From Fidelibacterota bacterium (lineage in GTDB: Bacteria > Fidelibacterota > Marinisomatia > Marinisomatales > J089), in the NCBI GenBank assembly GCA_003695105.1, contig RFIZ01000106.1:1-13182 (forward strand): DNA of 13,182 nucleotides, given 5' to 3'. The stretch's first letter is position 1. Each line of letters starts with the position of its first letter. Made by a program: the position numbers and the translations under genes. Shown here one piece after another: positions 1 through 6,624 of this stretch. The notes under the pieces were generated by a model. It ran no database searches. It was not told the origin of the DNA and saw nothing but the letters and a program-made list of their open reading frames with translations.

Positions 1-39
1 CCGTTCTAACTTCGATCCATCAATTACCCTGCACATACC

Positions 40-1281
40 ATGACCCAGGATCTAGCCTTATTCGGCGGTGTTCCCGTCCGCAAGAAACCCTTTCCGGTGT
101 GGCCCCGCTACACCCACGCCATCCGCCATTCGGTTGAGCAAACCCTGGCGGAAGATCAATGGGGCATCGGCAGTCAGACCATCGAACGGTTTGAAAAGGC
201 CTTTGCCCGTTTTCAGGATGCGGACCATTGCCTGGCCATCAATTCCGGTACGTCGGCGCTCTGGGTGGCCCTGAAAGCCGCCGGCGTTCAGGCCGGCGAT
301 GAAGTGATCATCCCGCCCTATACCTTCATCGCCACCGGAGCGGCGGTGCTCATGGCCAATGCCGTGCCGGTGTTCGTGGATGTGGAAGAAGACACCTTTA
401 ATCTGGATCCCGGGTTGCTGGAAGCAGCCATTACGGATAAGACCCGGGCCATCGTTCCGGTCCACATCGGCGGAAACCCTGCTCACCTGGACCGCATTCT
501 GGCGGTGGCTGAAAAACACGGTCTCCCGGTGGTGGAAGACGCTGCCCAGGCGCATGGAGCCGAATGGAAAGGAACCCGGGTGGGAGCCCTGGGGATCGGC
601 GGAATCTTCAGTTTCCAATCATCCAAGAATATGTCCGCCGGAGAAGGGGGCGCCATCGTGAGCAATGACGCCGCTTTCATGGACGCCTGTTATTCCTATT
701 ATAATTGTGGCCGCGTGCCGGGAGGCGACTGGTACGAACACCATCGACTGGGGGGGAATTTTCGCATGACCTCCGTGGCGGCCGCCATGTTGTTGCCCCA
801 GCTGGAAACGATCGAACAGGAAATGGCCCTGCGGGAGCAACATCGCGCCCGCCTGGACGCCTGGGTGGAGTCGCTGCCGGGATTGAGCCCGCTGCGGACC
901 TATCCGGAAGTCACCCGCTCGGCCAATCATTTATATCTGTTTCGCTACCATTCCGATCAATTTCAGGGGATTCCACGAGACGTTTTTCTCCGCGCCATGC
1001 AGGCGGAGGGAATTTTTACCTATGTGGGGTACACACCCCTGTACCGGGAACGGCTGTTCATCGTGAACACGCGGGAATATCCCTGGTTGAAGGGACGGCA
1101 TTATTCCAACGTGCAGCTACCGGTTTGTGAACGGATCGCCACCGAAGAGGCGGTCTGGCTGAAACAAAACGTCCTTCTGGGGAGTGAGGAGGATGTCCGG
1201 GATATTCAACGGGCTCTGGAGAAGGTGACCACGGCGATGCGATCGGATCCCGGGCGCTTTTTATCGCTGACCGAAGCATGA
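40..1281 (+). CDS. DegT/DnrJ/EryC1/StrS family PLP-dependent aminotransferase
   Basis: This 413-residue protein has the full length of the family and its landmarks. The N-terminus (LALFGGVPVR) is typical of the inosose/keto-sugar aminotransferase branch. A GTSAL segment at residues 70-74 should hold the PLP phosphate, VEDAAQAHGA at 165-174 carries the Asp167 that pairs with the pyridine nitrogen, and FSFQSSKNMSAGEGG at 190-204 holds the Schiff-base lysine, Lys196. Members transfer an amino group, usually from glutamate or glutamine, to a keto-sugar, inosose or similar ketone in the cytoplasm. The actual substrate cannot be read from the sequence. No nucleotide-sugar or polysaccharide genes flank it in this window, so a cell-envelope sugar role is not supported locally. 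The ATG at 40 fits the family N-terminus, although no clear ribosome site precedes it. The next gene starts 63 bases downstream with no visible terminator between, so co-transcription is possible. Confidence 0.9.
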   Translation: MTQDLALFGGVPVRKKPFPVWPRYTHAIRHSVEQTLAEDQWGIGSQTIERFEKAFARFQDADHCLAINSGTSALWVALKAAGVQAGDEVIIPPYTFIATGAAVLMANAVPVFVDVEEDTFNLDPGLLEAAITDKTRAIVPVHIGGNPAHLDRILAVAEKHGLPVVEDAAQAHGAEWKGTRVGALGIGGIFSFQSSKNMSAGEGGAIVSNDAAFMDACYSYYNCGRVPGGDWYEHHRLGGNFRMTSVAAAMLLPQLETIEQEMALREQHRARLDAWVESLPGLSPLRTYPEVTRSANHLYLFRYHSDQFQGIPRDVFLRAMQAEGIFTYVGYTPLYRERLFIVNTREYPWLKGRHYSNVQLPVCERIATEEAVWLKQNVLLGSEEDVRDIQRALEKVTTAMRSDPGRFLSLTEA

Positions 1282-1344
1282 ACCAGTTGCTTTTTCTCCC
1301 GATTACCTTCAATTTTTCCACAGAATTATGGATGGTGAAGACGA

Positions 1345-2997
1345 ATGAAACTATCTGACCTGTTTATCCAGTGTCTGGAAAACGAGGGAGTAAAATATGT
1401 ATTCGGCGTCCCCGGAGAGGAAACGGAGGATCTTCTCTTTTCCATGAAGGATTCCACCGTACAGTTTATTCCCACCCGGCATGAATTGGGAGCCGCCTTC
1501 ATGGCCAATGTTTGGGGACGCCTCACGGGACGGGCCGGGGTGTGCCTGGCCACGCTGGGGCCCGGCGCCACCAACCTGTTTACCGGGGTGGCCGACGCCA
1601 ATATGGACAAAGCTCCGGTCGTGGCCATTACGGGGCAGGGGGGCACCTCCCGGATGCATCTGGAATCCCACCAGTATCTGAACATCATCAATATGTTCAA
1701 ACCCATTACCAAATGGAATACGGCCGTGGCATCCACCAATGTGGTTCCTGAAATTGTCCGGAAAGCCTTCAAAATTGCGGAATTCGAAAAACCGGGTGCC
1801 ACCCACATCGAATTGTCGGAAGACCTGGCCCATCAGGAAGCCACCGGTGTGTGCGAACCCATTCCCGTTATCCGGTTGCGTCGTCCGGCGCCGGATTACA
1901 AGGCGTTGAAGCAGAGTATCGATCTGTTGAAAAACGCCAGCCGGCCCCTGATCATGGCAGGCAACGGAGCCATCCGAAAACAGGCCAGCAAACAATTGAA
2001 CCTCCTGGTGCGGAAATTCGGTATCCCGGTGGTGTCCACCTTCATGGGTAAGGGCGCCATTTCGGACCGGATGGACCAGTCGCTCCTGACGATCGGACTG
2101 GGTTTTACCGACTATATCATGGAAGCCGTTCAGGAAGCGGACCTGATCCTTACCGTGGGCTACGATATCGCTGAATACGCGCCCCAAAAGTGGAATCTGA
2201 ACAACCGGAAACGAATCGTGCATATCGATTTCGTTCCCTCCGAAGTGTACACCAGTTACACGCCCGAAGTGGAATGTATCGCCGACATTTCCGCCGTCTT
2301 GTGGGAGATCAACCAGGCGCTCCAACCGGAGGATGTGCATTTCGATCAGGACTGGTACCGTCCCATCCGGAAACGAATACTGGCGGATATCGCTTCCTAT
2401 GACCTGAAGGACGGGGATGCCTTTACCGTCCCCGGAACCTTGAACGAAATCCGGCGCATACTGGATGATTACGGTCTGATGATCAGTGACGTGGGGAGCC
2501 ATAAGATGTGGATTGCCCGCAATTTCCCCACCTATGTACCCAACGGTTGTATCATCAGCAACGGTCTGGCCAGCATGGGCATTGCGCTGCCGGGAGCGGT
2601 GGCGGCCTCGCTGGTGGATCCGAATCGCCAGATTGTGGCCTGCATGGGCGACGGCGGATTCATGATGAATTCCCAGGAGCTGGAAACGGCCAAACGGCTG
2701 GGGGTGAATTTCACGGCGGTGGTCTTCAATGATAATGATTACGGTCTGATTCGCTGGAAACAAACCATGTCCAAAGGCAGCGCTACCGGGACGTCTCTCA
2801 CCAACCCGGACTTCAAAGCCTATGTGGAAAGTTTCGGTATCAAAGCCTATCGGCCGGAGTCGGTCTCCGAATTGCGTACTCACCTGGAGGAGGCCATCCA
2901 TTCTGCGGAACTGGCGGTGGTGGAAGTGCCGGTTCAGCCCCAGGTCAATTACGAATTAATCGAAAAGTTGAACAATTACTGGAGAGATCGGAGTTAA
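1345..2997 (+). CDS. ThDP-dependent acetolactate-synthase-like enzyme, probable 2-oxoglutarate decarboxylase
   Basis: This 550-residue protein has the three-domain layout of the ThDP decarboxylase/acetolactate synthase superfamily: N-terminal pyrimidine-binding domain about 1-165, central domain about 190-325, C-terminal diphosphate-binding domain about 385-535. Glu47 in TRHELGAAFMA is the cofactor-activating glutamate. The metal/diphosphate motif starts with GDGG at 435-438 and closes with NDNDYG at 462-467. By homology it would usually be labelled acetolactate synthase large subunit. However, there is no regulatory small subunit, ilvC, ilvD or acetolactate decarboxylase beside it. Instead a succinate-semialdehyde dehydrogenase starts two bases after its stop. 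The same pair in Synechococcus PCC 7002 was shown to be 2-oxoglutarate decarboxylase plus that dehydrogenase, and the N-terminal block (CLENEGVKYVFG, then TLGPGATNL and VADANMDKAPVVAITGQ) resembles that branch as I recall it. Class is certain; substrate is inferred. A GGTGA ribosome site at 1334-1338 supports the ATG at 1345. Confidence 0.85.
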   Translation: MKLSDLFIQCLENEGVKYVFGVPGEETEDLLFSMKDSTVQFIPTRHELGAAFMANVWGRLTGRAGVCLATLGPGATNLFTGVADANMDKAPVVAITGQGGTSRMHLESHQYLNIINMFKPITKWNTAVASTNVVPEIVRKAFKIAEFEKPGATHIELSEDLAHQEATGVCEPIPVIRLRRPAPDYKALKQSIDLLKNASRPLIMAGNGAIRKQASKQLNLLVRKFGIPVVSTFMGKGAISDRMDQSLLTIGLGFTDYIMEAVQEADLILTVGYDIAEYAPQKWNLNNRKRIVHIDFVPSEVYTSYTPEVECIADISAVLWEINQALQPEDVHFDQDWYRPIRKRILADIASYDLKDGDAFTVPGTLNEIRRILDDYGLMISDVGSHKMWIARNFPTYVPNGCIISNGLASMGIALPGAVAASLVDPNRQIVACMGDGGFMMNSQELETAKRLGVNFTAVVFNDNDYGLIRWKQTMSKGSATGTSLTNPDFKAYVESFGIKAYRPESVSELRTHLEEAIHSAELAVVEVPVQPQVNYELIEKLNNYWRDRS

Positions 2998-2999
2998 GC

Positions 3000-4361
3000 A
3001 TGGATGTCATCAATCCCACGACCGGACAACGAGTCAAATCCTATCCGGAACATTCTCCGGAAGAGGTGCAATCGATTTTGGAGCAGGTCCACGCCACCTA
3101 TCTGGATTGGAAACGAACCTCTTTTTCTCACCGGACCGGACTGATGAAGCGGGCCGCCGAGGTGTTACGTACCCAGGCCCAGGAGTATGCCGAACTGATG
3201 GCGGTGGAAATGGGTAAGCCGGTCCGGGATGGACGGGCGGAAGTGGAAAAATGCGCCTGGGTCTGCGACTATTATGCCGAAAAGGCTGAATCCTTTCTGG
3301 CATCTGAAATCGTGCTTACCGAAGCCAGGAAAAGTTTCATCGCCTATCGTCCCATCGGAATCGTGCTGGCCGTCATGCCCTGGAATTTTCCCTTCTGGCA
3401 GGTTTTTCGCTTTGCGGCGCCGGCCCTGATGGCGGGCAATGTGGGAGTATTGAAGCACGCTTCCAATGTACCCGGTTCCGCCCTGGCGATTGAGGATGTC
3501 TTCCGGAGAGCCGGTTTTCCGGACCATGCCTTCCGAACCTTGCTCATTGGCAGTCGTCAGGTCGCTCAGGTCATCGAACATCCGCTGGTGCGGGCGGTCA
3601 CCCTGACCGGAAGCACACCTGCCGGGAAAGCCGTGGCGTCCAAAGCCGGGGAAATGTTGAAGAAAACGGTCCTGGAGCTGGGCGGATCCGATCCCTATGT
3701 CATTTTGGAGGATGCCGATCTGGAAGCGGCGGCGGCCACCTGTGCCACCAGCCGCCTGATCAACGCCGGACAGAGCTGTATCGCCGCCAAACGGTTTGTG
3801 GTGGTGGAGACCGTGCGCCGGGAATTCGAACGGTTGCTGGTGGACAACATGAAGAAGGCGGTCATGGGAGATCCCTTGCAGGAAGAAACGACCGTCGGGC
3901 CTCAGGCCCGGCATGATCTGCGGGATGAACTCCACGCCCAGGTGGAAAAAAGTATCGCCCGGGGGGCCACCCTCCTCCTGGGCGGTGAAATACCGGACGA
4001 CCCGGGAGCCTTTTATCCGCCGACCGTATTGACGGATGTCCAAAAAGGTCAGCCGGCCTACGAGGAAGAATTGTTCGGTCCGGTGGCGGCCATTATTCCG
4101 GTGAAAGATGAAGCCGAAGCCCTCCGGGTGGCGAACGACACCATCTTCGGGCTGGGTTCGGCTGTATTCACCCGGGACCTGCAAAAAGGCGAGCGGATTG
4201 CCACCGAAGAGCTGGAAGCGGGTGCCGCTTTCGTCAATTCTTTCGTGAAGTCGGATCCCCGTCTGCCGTTCGGCGGCATCAAAGAGAGCGGATACGGCCG
4301 GGAGCTGGCAGCCAACGGAATCCGGGAATTCGTCAACATCAAGACGGTGTATATCCAGTAG
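3000..4361 (+). CDS. gabD: Succinate-semialdehyde dehydrogenase (aldehyde dehydrogenase family), probably NADP-preferring
   Basis: At 453 residues this is a complete, compact aldehyde dehydrogenase of the GabD/YneI succinate-semialdehyde type, oxidising succinate semialdehyde to succinate in the cytoplasm. Visible landmarks are MPWNFPFWQ at 126-134 with oxyanion Asn129, LKHASNVP at 151-158 in the dinucleotide site, GSTPAGK at 204-210, general base Glu226 in LELGG, and catalytic Cys260 in NAGQSCIAAKR. The family ending (LPFGGIKESGYGRE) is intact. Ser155, three residues after Lys152, sits where NAD-specific relatives usually carry a glutamate. The Synechococcus enzyme, as I recall it, has Lys154/Ser157/Cys262 at the equivalent places and prefers NADP. 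The start is two bases after the stop of the ThDP enzyme, with GGAG at 2989-2992 as ribosome site, so the pair is almost certainly co-translated. Together they would form a 2-oxoglutarate to succinate bypass. Exact aldehyde preference remains inferred; the symbol is the usual family symbol. Confidence 0.88.
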   Translation: MDVINPTTGQRVKSYPEHSPEEVQSILEQVHATYLDWKRTSFSHRTGLMKRAAEVLRTQAQEYAELMAVEMGKPVRDGRAEVEKCAWVCDYYAEKAESFLASEIVLTEARKSFIAYRPIGIVLAVMPWNFPFWQVFRFAAPALMAGNVGVLKHASNVPGSALAIEDVFRRAGFPDHAFRTLLIGSRQVAQVIEHPLVRAVTLTGSTPAGKAVASKAGEMLKKTVLELGGSDPYVILEDADLEAAAATCATSRLINAGQSCIAAKRFVVVETVRREFERLLVDNMKKAVMGDPLQEETTVGPQARHDLRDELHAQVEKSIARGATLLLGGEIPDDPGAFYPPTVLTDVQKGQPAYEEELFGPVAAIIPVKDEAEALRVANDTIFGLGSAVFTRDLQKGERIATEELEAGAAFVNSFVKSDPRLPFGGIKESGYGRELAANGIREFVNIKTVYIQ

Positions 4362-4369
4362 AGCTGTCT

Positions 4370-4388
4370 GCCGGACCCGGCTTTTTTT
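4370..4388 (+). terminator. Candidate intrinsic terminator after the dehydrogenase gene
   Basis: Nine bases past the stop, GCCG (4370-4373) and CGGC (4378-4381) can pair around a GACC loop, followed directly by seven T's (4382-4388). The stem is short, so termination may be partial. Its position between a metabolic gene and an exported-protein operon fits a transcription-unit boundary. Confidence 0.5.
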
Positions 4389-4393
4389 GAATG

Positions 4394-4421
4394 TTGAAAC
4401 CAAAGGTGGGATTTTTATAAC
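4394..4421 (+). promoter_or_regulatory. Candidate sigma70-type promoter for the envelope operon
   Basis: TTGAAA (4394-4399) and TATAAC (4416-4421) each match the -35 and -10 consensus at five of six positions, with a 16-base spacer. It lies just after the T-tract and about 85 bases upstream of the lipoprotein start, which suits a promoter for the four downstream genes. This lineage may use a different primary sigma consensus, so the call is tentative. Confidence 0.35.
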
Positions 4422-4506
4422 CATTCACAGTAAACTTCACGCCTTCAACCTGTTCATTCACTGCATATTCTTGGAACGTATTTCATTGCATCGTCTTTTT
4501 CACCGG

Positions 4507-6624
4507 ATGTCTGTACGGTCGGTCTGCCTGGCGGCAATTCCGCTTCTGGTTCTCCTGTCCTGTGAGAATCCCGGTACTTCTTCCAGTGCCGATCAGAGTC
4601 AGTTGACCAACACGCTGGGGGAGCCCTCCGTAGGGAACGGGATGGAAGGCAGTCTTCAGGATTATTTCTACAATTTCGAAAGCGATATCAATGTGGATTT
4701 TTATCGCTACGGCAACACCCGCTTTGATTTTTCCTACGGCGAATTCCTGGCCCTCTTCAACCGCGAACCGGACCATCTGACTTTTAAGACGTTTCCCGAT
4801 TACCTGCTGGATATCACGGCCGCGGACACAAACAGCACCGTCACCCAACGGGTCCTGGTTGATTCCCTGACTCAGCTCAATGTCGTCCGGGAGGATTCCG
4901 TCACTCTGTTTACCAGTCAGTTCAAAAACATCGAATTCATGAGCTGGGAGACGGATGCCGAGCCGGAACTCCAACGGTACAAGCCCAACAATTCGGACTG
5001 GATTTTTTCGGATACGACTATCAATTATACAGATACCCTGGACTGGATCGTCTATGCGGCGGTTCAGGATACGGTCAATCCCGTAGGGCTGACCTTCGTG
5101 GACCGGTCGGAATGGGTGGATACAACCTATTATCCCACCGATCCCCGGCAGAAAACCTATACCAAAACCTTTCATTTCATCCGCAAAATCATCGGTCCCG
5201 ATTCCCTGATGTATAAAGTGGACACCGACTGTAACGGCAATGGGCAATGGGACGATGCCGAAACAGTGGACCAGGGAAACGGCCTCTGGGATCCGGAAGA
5301 ACCCTACTATGACATTGACGGTGACGGCAGTTATGATTTGAGCGAGCCCTACCGGGATTGCAATTGCAACGGGCAGTGGGATCCGGCAGAGGAATTCGTC
5401 GATGCCAATGGGAACGGAAAATGGGACGCGGGAGAATCGTTTACGGATGCGGGAAACGGAAAGATCGATCCGGCCGAAGGATTTACAGACCTCAATCAAG
5501 ACGGTGTCGCCCAACCGAATGAACTCTTTATCCAGCAGGAAATTCCCAATCAACTGCTGGTTTCCTACGATCAATATCCCGACCGGTCCTCCTATCGGGT
5601 CCTGAGCACCATCTATCCCGGGGATTCCCTCATCGATCGCCATGGCGTGTTGTATCACAACATTCTGGCGGCGGTCCAGGATTCCGAAACCGTGTCCCGT
5701 CCGGTGGATGACGTGGACACTCTCATCACCCTCTATACCAACCGGGTGATCGAGCATCTCGATCAACCGGTGAACGTGAGCGATTATTTCATCACCAAAA
5801 CGGAATGGGAGGGAATCGACCCGGCCACGGGGGCCAGTTTCCGGGATTATGATTACCTCCTGTTCAAACAGGACGACAACCTCTATCAACTGGTCCATCC
5901 CAGCTATTTCAAACCACCCGGATTTCAGGGTTTTGATTTTTCTTCCTGGGATAACGGAAACTGGTCCAGCGAAGATTTTGCAGCCGGTTTCTGGTTTGAG
6001 AACCATCCGGTGGAAGAAGTCCTTTATTATACGCCCAACGGAATGCTGCGGGACGGAGAACGGGTGGAGACCGACACAACGGTTCACACTCCGGTGGCCA
6101 CCTATCTGATTCATCGGTCCTTTGCCGTGGATGCGGATGAGGTTACGGTCCCGGCCAAGCTGATCACCGGGTATATCAACGCCCAGGGAAACAAAACCTG
6201 CTATGCGGATACAACCATGATGGTATCCGATTATGACGAATGTCCGGCCATGGACACGACCTTTACCGACTGCTTCCGCATCACCCGGGAGATGCGCATG
6301 ACCATGGAGGGAAACGCAGTGGAATACGGCGAACGCGATCTAACTTGGCTGGTGAAGGGCTTTGGCATCGTCCGCGATGAAGTCTATGTGCGCTGGAGCG
6401 AAGCTCCGGGTTCCGAAGAACAGTGGTTTGGGTATTCCAAGTGGGAGCTGCATCGTTATCACAACGGCGGATCACGCTCCGGCGGGATGCTGGGACGTGT
6501 GTTGGCTCCGGCCCGGACGGTGAAACTCTCTCGGTTGCAGGATGAACCGGAATTGGGTGCTGATCCCTATCAGGTCACCCGGACAGCCGGTCTGCAACGC
6601 ATCGGAAAGGCGGCCGGGAAATGA
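4507..6624 (+). CDS. Large surface/outer-membrane lipoprotein with tandem calcium-loop-like repeats, function unknown
   Basis: I chose the ATG at 4507, giving 705 residues that begin with a clean lipoprotein signal: MSVRS, a hydrophobic core, then LLSC with the lipidated cysteine at residue 19. In-frame TTG codons at 4471 and 4486 are possible alternatives and no good ribosome site decides between them. An in-frame TTG at 4387 falls inside the terminator T-tract and is unlikely. Residues about 241-339 hold seven tandem 11-12-residue acidic loops of the type D-x-N-x-N-G-x-W-D-x-x-E. The rest is rich in Asp, Thr, Tyr and Trp, with no membrane segments after the signal. I do not recognise a named family and it does not look like SusD. 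It overlaps the receptor gene by ATGA at 6621-6624, so the two are probably translationally coupled and may form one outer-membrane complex. That partnership is inferred from position and the shared motif. Confidence 0.75.
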   Translation: MSVRSVCLAAIPLLVLLSCENPGTSSSADQSQLTNTLGEPSVGNGMEGSLQDYFYNFESDINVDFYRYGNTRFDFSYGEFLALFNREPDHLTFKTFPDYLLDITAADTNSTVTQRVLVDSLTQLNVVREDSVTLFTSQFKNIEFMSWETDAEPELQRYKPNNSDWIFSDTTINYTDTLDWIVYAAVQDTVNPVGLTFVDRSEWVDTTYYPTDPRQKTYTKTFHFIRKIIGPDSLMYKVDTDCNGNGQWDDAETVDQGNGLWDPEEPYYDIDGDGSYDLSEPYRDCNCNGQWDPAEEFVDANGNGKWDAGESFTDAGNGKIDPAEGFTDLNQDGVAQPNELFIQQEIPNQLLVSYDQYPDRSSYRVLSTIYPGDSLIDRHGVLYHNILAAVQDSETVSRPVDDVDTLITLYTNRVIEHLDQPVNVSDYFITKTEWEGIDPATGASFRDYDYLLFKQDDNLYQLVHPSYFKPPGFQGFDFSSWDNGNWSSEDFAAGFWFENHPVEEVLYYTPNGMLRDGERVETDTTVHTPVATYLIHRSFAVDADEVTVPAKLITGYINAQGNKTCYADTTMMVSDYDECPAMDTTFTDCFRITREMRMTMEGNAVEYGERDLTWLVKGFGIVRDEVYVRWSEAPGSEEQWFGYSKWELHRYHNGGSRSGGMLGRVLAPARTVKLSRLQDEPELGADPYQVTRTAGLQRIGKAAGK
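5227..5523 (+). repeat. Seven tandem calcium-loop-like repeats within the lipoprotein
   Basis: Units begin at 5227, 5269, 5311, 5356, 5401, 5446 and 5488, giving a 42-45-base period. Five units are 12 residues long and follow the EF-hand/dockerin loop spacing: acidic or Asn at 1, 3 and 5, Gly at 6, and Glu at 12, with an aromatic at 8 and Asp at 9 in all but the last (for example DANGNGKWDAGE and DIDGDGSYDLSE). Two are one residue shorter (DQGNGLWDPEE, DAGNGKIDPAE). Linkers are only two or three residues, most with an aromatic (SFT, GFT, EFV, PYR). There is thus no room for EF-hand helices, and the array is closer in style to thrombospondin type 3 repeats. Units 1 and 4 carry cysteines in the loop. 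Confidence 0.8.

Noticed and set aside
1..39. End of an upstream gene or a promoter for the first gene
   Set aside because: The stretch is too short. It shows no ribosome site, hairpin or convincing promoter element.
1282..1344. Promoter or terminator between the aminotransferase and the ThDP enzyme
   Set aside because: TTGCTT and AATTAT elements are present, but they are not suitably spaced or well matched, and no hairpin precedes the T-rich stretch.
1351..2901. Long open frame on the minus strand opposite the ThDP enzyme
   Set aside because: Its translation is low-complexity in His, Gly, Phe and Arg with no family motif, and the + strand gene is unmistakable. It is a by-product of GC-rich codon usage.
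4387..4506. TTG-initiated N-terminal extension of the lipoprotein
   Set aside because: The TTG lies in the terminator T-tract, has no ribosome site, and would bury the lipoprotein signal peptide internally.
5227..5523. Dockerin domain of a cellulosome
   Set aside because: A dockerin has two loops separated by helices in about 60-70 residues. Here seven loops follow with only two- or three-residue linkers.
4483..6114. 543-codon minus-strand open frame opposite the lipoprotein
   Set aside because: It has no signal, domain or ribosome site. The + strand frame has a signal peptide, lipobox and repeats.
4507..6624. SusD-like partner of the receptor
   Set aside because: I see no SusD-type helical (TPR-like) sequence. 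The protein follows rather than resembles the SusCD logic, the gene precedes rather than follows the receptor, and it carries acidic repeats.
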